This document shows positions 1 to 5,670 of a DNA stretch of 6,827 bases, one piece after another. A program made the position numbers and the translations under genes. This stretch comes from Planctomycetales bacterium (GTDB lineage Bacteria > Planctomycetota > SZUA-567): the NCBI GenBank assembly GCA_025997475.1, contig BNUQ01000074.1:1-6827 (forward strand), given 5' to 3'. How positions within the stretch are numbered: position 1 is the stretch's first letter; each line of letters begins with the position of its first letter. The notes under the pieces were generated by a model. The model worked only from the letters and a program-made list of their open reading frames with translations, was not told the origin of the DNA and did not search any database.

Positions 1-308
1 TTAATCAACGTGGTGATGATTTTCGGATTCTCGTTATACCGCACGGCAAAAAATAACAGGTCGTTAGGGCTATCCACGCCTTTCGCGATTTCGGCGGCAA
101 TTTCCTTCGGCGTGCCGGTCGCCGCCACCATCGCCAACGCGTAGTCCTTGCTGGACAGATTTTCTTTACGGAGTTCGGCGGCGATTTCGTTGCGGCGTTC
201 TTCGCTGACGCCGCCGCTTTTACCGTCACTGCTTTCGTTCCCACCACTGCCGAGCATTAGCCCGCAGACCATAACCGCCGCCGCGCCGATTAACGATTTT
301 CGAAACAT
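1..308 (-). CDS. Exported ankyrin-like repeat protein, N-terminal part (runs off window)
   Basis: The reading frame opens at the ATG at 308-306 and continues without a stop through 102 codons to the left edge, so the C-terminus is missing. The start is well supported: AGGAG lies at 319-315, six bases before the ATG. Residues 1-20 look like a signal peptide (FRK, then a run of A, V, M, L and G). The Cys at residue 15 is not in a convincing lipobox, because the residues before it are Val-Met-Val. A Gly/Ser-rich linker follows (about 20-33). From about residue 55 the spacing matches degenerate ankyrin repeats: a GTPKEIAAEI segment, a Gly and Pro-Asn turn, then a helix ending in NENPKIITTLI. The last segment closely resembles the NPEVI-LLI helix of bacterial ankyrin proteins. 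The inference is a periplasmic or secreted protein-binding protein. The partner and role are unknown, and the ankyrin call rests on about one and a half repeats. Confidence 0.7.
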   Translation of the reverse strand, partial: MFRKSLIGAAAVMVCGLMLGSGGNESSDGKSGGVSEERRNEIAAELRKENLSSKDYALAMVAATGTPKEIAAEIAKGVDSPNDLLFFAVRYNENPKIITTLI

Positions 309-314
309 TGCATT

Positions 315-319
315 CTCCT
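315..319 (-). promoter_or_regulatory. Shine-Dalgarno site of the ankyrin-like gene
   Basis: On the minus strand AGGAG, within GAAAGGAG, lies six bases before the ATG at 308. It is one of the strongest ribosome binding sites in the window and fixes the start of this partial gene. Confidence 0.7.
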
Positions 320-362
320 TTCACGAAAAAAAAACGAATTCGCCGCGGATGCGGGCATTTAA

Positions 363-392
363 AATTTATTTAACGCGAATTTTCGGCGTAAA
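363..392 (-). promoter_or_regulatory. Possible promoter of the ankyrin-like gene
   Basis: Between the terminator at 390-416 and the ATG at 308 lies an AT-rich stretch. It offers TTTACG (392-387) and TAAATT (368-363) with an 18-base gap, each matching four of six bases of the sigma-70 consensus. The gene needs its own promoter if the terminator works. The -35 element overlaps the terminator T-tract, and the match is weak. Confidence 0.25.
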
Positions 393-416
393 AAAAAGGA
401 CGCCGTTATCGCGTCC
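390..416 (-). terminator. Rho-independent terminator
   Basis: On the minus strand GGACGC (416-411), a seven-base loop, and GCGTCC (403-398) form a perfect 6-bp GC-rich stem. Eight consecutive T residues (397-390) follow directly. The plus strand has no T-run after the stem, so the signal is directional. It would end transcripts from the toxin-antitoxin operon and/or from the candidate structured RNA just upstream (451-575), and it separates both from the ankyrin-like gene. Confidence 0.8.
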
Positions 417-450
417 GCTTCAAAGTCATTCCACAGCCCCATACATATAA

Positions 451-575
451 CGCCGGTAAACAACGCCCCGAGGTGGGCTCGGCTATACGCAGGGGAAGAG
501 TAAAACGTGGCAGTTTTAATAGGTTCCCATTGATGACGCCGCCGGTTGGCGATATGACGGCGTGTTTGTCCGGCG
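451..575 (-). ncRNA. Candidate structured RNA (unassigned), four-way-junction fold
   Basis: This lies in a gene-free gap of about 330 bases (309-637). Its ends pair over a long interrupted stem: 451-456 with 570-575 (6 bp), 458-462 with 563-567 (5 bp), and 464-467 with 559-562 (4 bp). Three hairpins lie inside. The first is CCGAG/CTCGG (468-472 with 478-482). The second is two-part: 493-497 with 524-528, enclosing 501-506 with 513-518. The third is CGCC-GGTT-GGCG (540-551). The minus strand is preferred because an intrinsic terminator follows 34 bases later on that strand. It could be a stand-alone RNA ending near 390, a riboswitch-like leader of the ankyrin-like gene, or a structured 3' UTR of the toxin-antitoxin operon. 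I looked for signatures of 6S RNA, tmRNA, RNase P, SRP RNA and common riboswitches and recognised none. The pairing is directly visible, but the function is unknown. Confidence 0.45.
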
Positions 576-637
576 CTAAACGCTAATTTTTATCGCGGTA
601 AAAACTCCTCTTTTTCGTTTTATTCCGGTCATTCCAG

Positions 638-835
638 TTAATTCCAATTGATGTCGCCAAGACCGACGGTTTGCCCTTGCGCGTATTCTTGACGAGCGGC
701 GGCAATATCGGCGCGGTCGGCGGCGGTCGCCATATCGTCCGGTAAAAGTCGCAAAATAAGTTCATAAACCAATTCCTGCTCGCGTTCCGAAAGCCGGTTA
801 AACAGCGACGGCAGTTGTTTTTTTACCGATGGCAT
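638..835 (-). CDS. Putative antitoxin of a RelE/ParE-type toxin-antitoxin pair
   Basis: This is a 65-residue protein starting at the ATG at 835, one base after the toxin's stop codon. The ribosome binding site AAGGGG sits inside the end of the toxin gene, so the two are probably translationally coupled. The N-terminal half (about 1-31) is predicted helical, with an SEREQELVYELILRLL segment that probably serves for dimerisation or DNA binding. The second half runs from DDMAT through an Ala/Arg/Glu helix to EYAQGQTV and ends DINWN. This C-terminal pattern (DDxAT, EYAxGxxV, DIxW) matches small antitoxin-like proteins I recall beside RelE-family toxins; it would bind and block the toxin. A longer frame reaches back to 928 but would overlap the toxin gene heavily and lacks a good start. 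The antitoxin role rests on position and C-terminal pattern, since no named DNA-binding fold is evident. Confidence 0.72.
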   Translation of the reverse strand: MPSVKKQLPSLFNRLSEREQELVYELILRLLPDDMATAADRADIAAARQEYAQGQTVGLGDINWN

Positions 836-836
836 T

Positions 837-1079
837 TTATATCCCCTTATAAACATCGCCGCGCGGCGCGATTTTTTCCACCAACGCCGTTCCTGCCGCC
901 GGATACGAAAACAATATCCGCCAATCACCGACGCGAAGCCGGTAAGTTCCGGCGACGCCGCTTAACGGTTTGATGTCGCCTTGCGGGATGCCGGTAATTC
1001 CCTGCTCAAGCCGCTGTTTGGTCGGCGCGTCCAAACGAGCGAGCGTTTTAACCGCCTGTTTGGAGAATTGAAAATTCAT
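837..1079 (-). CDS. RelE/ParE-family toxin of a type II toxin-antitoxin system
   Basis: This 80-residue protein has the usual length and layout of the RelE/ParE superfamily. The N-terminus is MNFQFSKQAVKTLARLD, a strand then an Arg/Lys-rich helix. A second helix and the GDIKPLSG turn (34-41) follow. The core strands are YRLRVGDWRILF (46-57), and the C-terminal strand ends RGDVYK (73-78). The core-strand and RGDVYK motifs are diagnostic for the superfamily. Members either cut mRNA on the ribosome (RelE-like) or inhibit DNA gyrase (ParE-like), and the sequence alone does not decide between them. The start at 1079 has AAGGA seven bases upstream. The toxin precedes its antitoxin, the reverse of the commonest order, though known from HigBA-type loci. 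The pair has its own intergenic region and lies between a housekeeping gene and a non-coding stretch, which suits an acquired module. Confidence 0.88.
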   Translation of the reverse strand: MNFQFSKQAVKTLARLDAPTKQRLEQGITGIPQGDIKPLSGVAGTYRLRVGDWRILFSYPAAGTALVEKIAPRGDVYKGI

Positions 1080-1125
1080 CGCTTATCCTTACCGCGTCCC
1101 GCGCGACAAAATTAAGGCGTGAAAT

Positions 1126-1152
1126 TGGATAAATATGCGGCGCGATTGTCAA
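1126..1152 (-). promoter_or_regulatory. Possible promoter of the toxin-antitoxin operon
   Basis: A perfect TTGACA (1152-1147) is followed, after a short 15-base spacer, by TATCCA (1131-1126). The toxin start lies about 47 bases downstream. The -35 hexamer is ideal, but the spacer is two bases short and the -10 is weak. That would suit a promoter kept low or controlled by the toxin-antitoxin complex. The -35 overlaps one arm of the inverted repeat at 1140-1150/1220-1230. Confidence 0.35.
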
Positions 1153-1230
1153 GACGATAAATCGAGATTGTGCCGCGAATCGCGAATTTTGATGATTAGA
1201 CCAGTTTAATAACCTCTCCGACAATCGCGC
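1140..1230. repeat. 11-bp perfect inverted repeat around a short palindrome
   Basis: GCGCGATTGTC at 1140-1150 is exactly inverted as GACAATCGCGC at 1220-1230, with 69 bases between. Near the centre lies the 11-base palindrome CGCGAATCGCG (1174-1184). The whole structure fits in the gap between the rseP stop codon and the toxin start. It may be an operator region for toxin-antitoxin autoregulation, a module boundary, or chance in GC-rich DNA. Confidence 0.4.
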
Positions 1231-1246
1231 GGAGCGGAAGCAGGCG

Positions 1247-3379
1247 TTACTTCCCCTTATATTCTAACATCGCTCCGTCGCGGAAATCTTTGACGATGCG
1301 GTTCACGTCGTTGAAGGTTACATACATAAACAGCGCGACCAAGCAGGCGATGCCCAAATACTGCGTCGCCGACCGCAAGCGTTCACTCGGCGGCGAACCC
1401 TTCAGCCACTCCACGAAAATAAACAGCAAATGTCCGCCGTCTAAAACCGGAAAGGGCAAAATATTGAACACCGCCAAGTTGATGCTGATGAGCGCCAACA
1501 GTTTCAGCAACTCCATAAACGGGTCGGCGGCTTTCAGCGTCGCCGTCATAAAATTGACGATGCCCACTGGACCGCTCATCGCTTTCGCCGAAATTTCGTT
1601 CGTCAACAGTCGCTTCAATAATTTATAGACCGTCAGCGACATATCGACCGTGTCGCCCGCCGCCGCCGCGAGCGCTCCGCCGAGCGCTTCTCGCTGACGG
1701 AATTGCGTCGTCAGCCAGCCCACGCCGGGCAGGACGCCTTGCACTTCCGGCAATTTCCCGTCGCGCAAGGCGGCGAGCGCGGTCGGCGGCGTGGTGAAAG
1801 TTACCGGCTTTTGCGCCTGCCGCGCGGCGTTGCTCCAATACACCGTCGTCTGTCCGTTCGGCAACAACAGCGTTTCAATCACGTAATCGCCCGGCGTCAA
1901 AAATTTCTCCGCCGGCGAAGCGGACGCGACCTTATACACCATCGGCAACGGCTCCATCATAATGCCAATCAGCGGCACGCCGTTCAACCGGTTGATTTGC
2001 GGGCGCATCGTTATATCGCCGCGTCCGGCGACGCGAAGCGTGATTTCCCGACACGAGGCGTCGGCCGCCGCCGCGCCGAGGTCGGTGAATTTTTCCCCCG
2101 CGACGCGCGTGACGACATCGCCGACTTGGAGCGGCGTGACGACGCCCGCCAAAATTTTCACGACGCGCGCGCCGTCGTTTTCCGGTTGGATTAACACGCC
2201 GAGAAACGAATCTTGTTGCGGCGGCACTTCGTCGTTGCCGCCGGAATACAACACCGGCGCGGTCAGCGACAGTTCTTCGCCGCCGCGCTCGACGGTCAGC
2301 GGCGCCGGTTGATAGGCGCGCGCGCGAATCGCCTTCATCAATTGCGCGACGCTTAACAGCGAATGTTCTTCGTCGCCGACGCGGTAGCCGAGCACGCGGT
2401 CGCCGGCTTGCAGTCCGGCGCGCTGGGCGGGGTAGTTCGCGGAAATTTCGGCGATGCCGACCGACACGCTGTAGCCGAAATCGTAATCGCCGACGCCGGC
2501 GACCGGCAAATCGACCGTTTCCTCTTTGCCGGTGGCGGCGCGGCGGACGACGGCGGACAGGGTCTTGCCGGCGTTCGGTTTGACGGCGGCGGCGAGCAAA
2601 TAGCCGTCGAGCGCCGGTTGCGGAATTTTTTGTCCGGCGATTTCGACGATTTCGTCGCCGACTTGCAATTGGTCGATATTTTCGGCGAGACCGCCGACGG
2701 TCGTCGAGTGCGCCGGTTCGATGCCGAGCGTGACCAAACCCGCGAGCGCGGCGTTGGGCTGACCGGTAACGTTGCAATTGAAAATTTCGCCGGCGCGTTC
2801 GATTTGCAAATGAAAGACCTTGTCGCCGTTTTTGCCGCCGTTGATGGCGATGTGTTCGCGGAGTTTGTTGAAGTTCGCCAGCGTCTCGCCGTCGATGGCG
2901 AGGATTTTATCGCCGCTCCGCAGACCGGCGTAATAGGCGGAGGAATTTTCCTGCACGGCGCCGACGTAGGCGGGGACGGTCGCCATGCCGTGCAGATACA
3001 TATAGACGAGCGCGAAAAAACCGAAGAGCAAATTCATTAGCACGCCGGCGGCAATGATGAACGCGCGCGCCCAGAGCGGTTTGGCGCGATAGTCCCACGG
3101 CTCGGGATTTTCGGTGTTTTTTTGTTCGGACGGGTCGTCGGATTGCCCGGACAGTTTGACGTAGCCGCCGAGCGGCAACAGCCCGATGCCATACACGCAG
3201 GCGCCGATTTTCTTTTTGACGCCGAGTCCGAAAATATCGAAGCCGATGAAAAATTTTTCGGCGCGAACGCCGACCAAGCGGGCGGCGAGAAAATGTCCTA
3301 ATTCGTGCACAAAAATCAGTACCGAAAACGCGGCGACAATCAGCAAAATTTCACCGGCGGAAGACAGCAACGAGAGCAT
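1247..3379 (-). CDS. rseP: RIP zinc metalloprotease RseP (site-2 protease) with an enlarged PDZ region
   Basis: This intramembrane zinc protease cuts anti-sigma factors and other membrane proteins within the bilayer. The first membrane segment carries the zinc-binding HELGH (25-29), with Glu26 catalytic. A conserved loop LLPLGGYVKLSG (67-78) and a second membrane segment (about 105-127) follow. The C-terminal half has SGPVGI (602-607), a membrane segment (about 622-641), then PFPVLDGGH with the third zinc ligand Asp647, and a last membrane segment (about 672-688). All catalytic residues are present. At 710 residues it far exceeds the usual 350-450. The excess is periplasmic and holds PDZ-like modules recognisable by their L-x-x-GD turns near residues 157, 242, 327 and 421, with a degenerate fifth near 498. 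The start has AAGGA a few bases upstream. It lies 128 bases downstream of radA and probably shares its transcript. No sigma or anti-sigma gene is visible nearby, so its substrate is unknown. Confidence 0.96.
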   Translation of the reverse strand: MLSLLSSAGEILLIVAAFSVLIFVHELGHFLAARLVGVRAEKFFIGFDIFGLGVKKKIGACVYGIGLLPLGGYVKLSGQSDDPSEQKNTENPEPWDYRAKPLWARAFIIAAGVLMNLLFGFFALVYMYLHGMATVPAYVGAVQENSSAYYAGLRSGDKILAIDGETLANFNKLREHIAINGGKNGDKVFHLQIERAGEIFNCNVTGQPNAALAGLVTLGIEPAHSTTVGGLAENIDQLQVGDEIVEIAGQKIPQPALDGYLLAAAVKPNAGKTLSAVVRRAATGKEETVDLPVAGVGDYDFGYSVSVGIAEISANYPAQRAGLQAGDRVLGYRVGDEEHSLLSVAQLMKAIRARAYQPAPLTVERGGEELSLTAPVLYSGGNDEVPPQQDSFLGVLIQPENDGARVVKILAGVVTPLQVGDVVTRVAGEKFTDLGAAAADASCREITLRVAGRGDITMRPQINRLNGVPLIGIMMEPLPMVYKVASASPAEKFLTPGDYVIETLLLPNGQTTVYWSNAARQAQKPVTFTTPPTALAALRDGKLPEVQGVLPGVGWLTTQFRQREALGGALAAAAGDTVDMSLTVYKLLKRLLTNEISAKAMSGPVGIVNFMTATLKAADPFMELLKLLALISINLAVFNILPFPVLDGGHLLFIFVEWLKGSPPSERLRSATQYLGIACLVALFMYVTFNDVNRIVKDFRDGAMLEYKGK

Positions 3380-3406
3380 ATTTTTTCCTTGTCAAAATGG
3401 AGGGTT

Positions 3407-3445
3407 TTAGAGGTTAGAGGTTAGAGATTAGAGTTTAGAGTTTAG
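3407..3445 (+). repeat. Heptanucleotide tandem repeat, left block (TTAGAGN x5.6)
   Basis: Five full copies of TTAGAGN (N = G, G, A, T, T) and a final TTAG follow each other without gaps. The block sits between the rseP ribosome binding site and the spacer below radA. Its inner part is the near-perfect inverse of the block at 3488-3515, so the two can pair into a long imperfect hairpin. Confidence 0.9.
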
Positions 3446-3460
3446 CGGCGGAGTTATCTT

Positions 3461-3478
3461 AAAAATGCGCGAAGCGCA
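3461..3478 (-). terminator. Weak intrinsic terminator-like hairpin after radA
   Basis: On the minus strand TGCGC (3478-3474), a TTC loop and GCGCA (3470-3466) are followed by a run of T residues (3465-3461). The stem is only 5 bp, so it would be leaky at best. It lies at the centre of the opposed heptamer blocks and could also be the tip of that larger cruciform. If active it would lower rseP expression relative to radA. Confidence 0.35.
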
Positions 3479-3487
3479 ACCTTTGCT

Positions 3488-3515
3488 CAACTCTGAACTC
3501 TAAACTCTCAACTCT
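3488..3515 (+). repeat. Heptanucleotide tandem repeat, right block (NAACTCT x4), overlapping the radA end
   Basis: Four consecutive copies of NAACTCT (N = C, G, A, C) occupy this stretch. Read on the other strand they are AGAGTTN, the same unit as the left block in opposite orientation. The radA stop codon (TGA, 3510-3508) and its final serine codon lie inside the block, so the repeat has encroached on the 3' end of the gene. Confidence 0.9.
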
Positions 3516-4869
3516 GGATTTGCAACGCTTGCAACGCCTCGTCGATTTTGCCGACGCGCTCAACGGCAATTTTATGTTTGTCGGTGAGTTTGTTGCCCTG
3601 CGGCAACAGCGCCCGTTTGAAGCCCAAACGTTCGGCTTCGGCGAGACGCGCGTCGGGCTGATGCACCGGTCTAATTTCGCCGCCCAAACCGACCTCGCCA
3701 ATCACAATCGTTTCGCGCGGAAAAACCACCTCGCGCAAACTCGACGCCACCGCCAGCGCCACCGCCAAATCGCCGCCGGGTTCGCTTAATTCCGCGCCGC
3801 CCGCGACGTTCAGAAAAACGTCTTTGTCATACAGCGTCAAGTCGGCGCGTTTTTCCAACACCGCCAGCAACATCTGCGCCCGTTGGCGGTCCACGCCGCT
3901 CATTTGCCGTTTGGCGTTGCCCGGAAAACCCGGCACGACCAGCGCCTGCGCTTCCAACAAAAACGGGCGCGAGCCCTCCAGCGTCGCCGTCGTCACCGCG
4001 CCGCTACTGTTTTCGCCGCGCCCCGATAAAAATAATTGCGACGGGTCGGCAATCGGCGCCAATCCCGCGCCGGTCATGGCAAAGACGCCGAGTTCGTTGA
4101 CCGCGCCGTAGCGATTTTTGACGGCGCGCAAAATCCGCGCCGCGTGAAAACGCTCGCCCTCGAATTGCAACACGACATCGACCAAATGCTCCAAGACCTT
4201 CGGTCCGGCGATGGCGCCGTCTTTGGTTACGTGTCCGACTAAAAACAGCGGCGTGTTGGAACGTTTGGCTTGCGCGACCAACGCCGCCGCGCATTCGCGG
4301 ACTTGCCCAATCGAGCCGGGCGTCGAGCCGAGCGCGTCCCAATAGACCATTTGAATCGAGTCCAAAATCACGACGTCGGCGCGGGTGGCGTCGAGCGTTT
4401 TGACGATTTCCGTGAGATTGTTTTCGGCGAAAATCAGCAGGCGGTCGTTCAGCGCGTTCAGCCGCTCGGCGCGCAGGCGCAACTGCGCCGCCGATTCTTC
4501 CGCCGTAACGTAAAGAATCGTCAGACCGGTTTGCGCCAACCAATTGGCGACTTGCATTAGCAAGGTGGATTTGCCGACGCCCGGCTCGCCGCCGATGAGA
4601 ATCGCCGCGCCGCGCACGAGTCCGCCGCCGAGAATGCGGTCAAGTTCGACAATGCCGGTCGGCAGACGCGCGGTGTGTTCGGCGGTAACGGCGGTGATGG
4701 GGCAAGCCGCTTGTCCGCCGCGCGCCGATTTTGAGCCGGCGGTTTTCGCGGCGACGGGAATTTCTTCCGCCAGCGCGTTCCACTCGCGGCACTGCGGACA
4801 GCGCCCGCTCCAATTCGGCGTGACGAAGCCGCATTGCTGACAAACGAATTGCGTTTTGGTTTTTGCCAT
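3508..4869 (-). CDS. radA: DNA repair ATPase RadA (Sms)
   Basis: RadA is a RecA-like ATPase that processes branched DNA intermediates in recombinational repair. At 453 residues it has the standard length and domain order. The N-terminus carries a zinc finger with paired CxxC motifs at Cys10/Cys13 and Cys24/Cys27. The ATPase has Walker A GEPGVGKST (94-102), the Walker B region VVILDSIQ (166-173), and LVGHVTKDG (210-218). The RadA-specific motif reads KNRYG (251-255), where KNRFG is usual, a conservative change. The C-terminal Lon-protease-like domain shows GGDLAVALAVASS (365-377) and GEVGLGGEIRPV (391-402); in this family that domain is a DNA-binding scaffold, not an active protease. The start fits the family's MAKxKTxFVC opening, although no clear Shine-Dalgarno precedes it. 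The last residues (QIQS) and stop come from a heptamer repeat. rseP follows downstream. Confidence 0.97.
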   Translation of the reverse strand: MAKTKTQFVCQQCGFVTPNWSGRCPQCREWNALAEEIPVAAKTAGSKSARGGQAACPITAVTAEHTARLPTGIVELDRILGGGLVRGAAILIGGEPGVGKSTLLMQVANWLAQTGLTILYVTAEESAAQLRLRAERLNALNDRLLIFAENNLTEIVKTLDATRADVVILDSIQMVYWDALGSTPGSIGQVRECAAALVAQAKRSNTPLFLVGHVTKDGAIAGPKVLEHLVDVVLQFEGERFHAARILRAVKNRYGAVNELGVFAMTGAGLAPIADPSQLFLSGRGENSSGAVTTATLEGSRPFLLEAQALVVPGFPGNAKRQMSGVDRQRAQMLLAVLEKRADLTLYDKDVFLNVAGGAELSEPGGDLAVALAVASSLREVVFPRETIVIGEVGLGGEIRPVHQPDARLAEAERLGFKRALLPQGNKLTDKHKIAVERVGKIDEALQALQIQS

Positions 4870-4898
4870 TATGAAAGCCGACGCGGGGAAAACCGGCT

Positions 4899-4925
4899 AT
4901 TATGGGGCTGACACGGTTGGCGCAA
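4899..4925 (-). promoter_or_regulatory. Possible radA promoter
   Basis: CATAAT (4904-4899) matches five of six bases of the -10 consensus, with TTGCGC (4925-4920) 15 bases upstream. Transcription would start about 20-25 bases before the radA ATG, within the 79-base gap to the preceding gene. The spacer is short, so the -35 call is weaker than the -10. Confidence 0.35.
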
Positions 4926-4948
4926 GTGAAGCGATTATTCCGTCGCGA

Positions 4949-5416
4949 TTAGTCGGCGCGAGGTTTGGCGACAAGGGTTTCAAGCAACAACATTACCGCT
5001 TCTTTGGACAGGTCGCGATAACGAAAAGCGTAGGCGATTTTTTGGATGAGCGGTTTCGGCAGTGGCGCGGCGGGATGACGGCGGCGGACGAACGCAATCA
5101 ATAATTTCATCGCCGCGAGCAGGTTGATTTGCCAGTTGGGATATTGCGGATGATAGAGCGGGGCGAATTTAATAAACCAGAAGCAGTAAAGTGCGGTTTC
5201 ATTCAATTCGCCCATTTCAATACCGTGAAAAATGCGGAAATAAACGCGGCGGCGTTCCACGAGGTCGATAATTTCGGCGATTGCCGGCTTGGAAACGCGC
5301 AAATCTTTAATTCCTAACGCCGCCGGCAAATCGCCCAAACAGTCATAAAGAAAATCCGCGATGGCTTCGGCTTTTTCTTTCGGCATCGGTTGATAGCAAG
5401 CGGTATCGGCGAACAT
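4949..5416 (-). CDS. Conserved-looking hypothetical protein, 155 residues
   Basis: I do not recognise the family. The start at the ATG at 5416 was chosen because it lies five bases after the stop of the upstream small gene; the longer frame back to 5506 would overlap that gene. The protein appears mostly helical and soluble. Notable parts are PKEKAEAIADFLYDCLGDL (12-30), a Lys/Arg-rich middle, and an aromatic-rich block RVYFRIFHGIEMGELNETAL (57-76) continuing into CFWFIKFAPLY (78-88). A hydrophobic helix follows (about 97-110), and the end is YRDLSKEAVMLLLETL (133-148). The aromatic block looks like a conserved core, since a chance frame would not give so orderly a pattern. There is no signal peptide, and the hydrophobic helix is short and flanked by Arg. 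The tight pairing with the 69-residue gene suggests the two act together. A toxin-antitoxin or defence role is possible but unsupported by any motif. Confidence 0.75.
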   Translation of the reverse strand: MFADTACYQPMPKEKAEAIADFLYDCLGDLPAALGIKDLRVSKPAIAEIIDLVERRRVYFRIFHGIEMGELNETALYCFWFIKFAPLYHPQYPNWQINLLAAMKLLIAFVRRRHPAAPLPKPLIQKIAYAFRYRDLSKEAVMLLLETLVAKPRAD

Positions 5417-5421
5417 AATTT

Positions 5422-5631
5422 CTACGATAAAAGAGTGCGTAAAGTTTCGTCCATAGTTTCGCCGTCGGCGCCTTTTTTGAGCGCGTCGGCATCCGCCGCC
5501 AGCCACGCGAAAAGATTTTGTTCGGCGGGGCGTTCGCGATGGTTAAGGTCTTGCGGTCGGGAAGCAATAAATTGGTCGTAAGCGGCGCCGTCCCAGAAAG
5601 TATCCGCCCACCCGTTTTTTATTTCGCGCAT
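5422..5631 (-). CDS. Small hypothetical protein, 69 residues
   Basis: I do not recognise the family. The ATG at 5631 is preferred because GGAG stands seven bases upstream; the longer frame reaching 5712 would run through the hairpin at 5648-5670 with a basic, low-complexity extension. The protein is acidic and soluble. It opens MREIKNGWADTFWDGAAYDQ, continues through RPQDLNHRERPAEQNLFAWLA (about 26-46), and ends in an acidic helix (DGETMDETLRTLL). The Trp and Tyr spacing in the first 20 residues looks conserved rather than random. It ends five bases before the start of the 155-residue gene, giving a two-gene unit in which this protein is made first. Confidence 0.72.
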   Translation of the reverse strand: MREIKNGWADTFWDGAAYDQFIASRPQDLNHRERPAEQNLFAWLAADADALKKGADGETMDETLRTLLS

Positions 5632-5647
5632 AACATTTCTCCGGTGC

Positions 5648-5670
5648 CGGTCGCGGTCATTGCGCGACCG
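5648..5670 (-). promoter_or_regulatory. 8-bp perfect hairpin just upstream of the small-gene ribosome binding site
   Basis: CGGTCGCG (5648-5655) and CGCGACCG (5663-5670) form a perfect 8-bp stem with a seven-base loop, ending a few bases before the GGAG that serves the gene at 5631. No T-run follows, so it is not an intrinsic terminator. It could be an operator palindrome for a dimeric repressor or an mRNA structure affecting translation of the two-gene unit. Confidence 0.45.

Noticed and set aside
5..247. 80-codon minus-strand frame at the left edge
   Set aside because: It overlaps the ankyrin-like gene in another frame, is Arg/Pro/Lys-rich with no domain, and lacks a ribosome binding site. 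The frame starting at 308 has both a good site and a recognisable protein.
451..575. Assignment of the structured RNA as 6S RNA, tmRNA, RNase P RNA, SRP RNA or a common riboswitch
   Set aside because: None of the conserved cores of those classes could be found on either strand, and the branched 125-base fold does not match the single long 6S hairpin.
1211..1236. Terminator-like stem after rseP (CTCCG/CGGAG on the minus strand)
   Set aside because: It has only five continuous pairs and no real T-tract, and the stem lies within the inverted-repeat region, which explains part of the symmetry.
1932..2777. 281-codon Arg-rich minus-strand frame inside rseP
   Set aside because: Its composition is the typical shadow of a GC-rich gene, it has no motif, and it lies wholly within the confident rseP frame.
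2363..3040. 225-codon plus-strand frame opposite rseP
   Set aside because: It is antisense to the conserved PDZ region of rseP and low in complexity (Gly, Ala, Asp, Val). No ribosome binding site or family pattern was seen.
3386..3395. TTGACA on the minus strand next to the rseP start
   Set aside because: It lies only about a dozen bases from the start codon, leaving no room for a -10 element, so it is coincidental.
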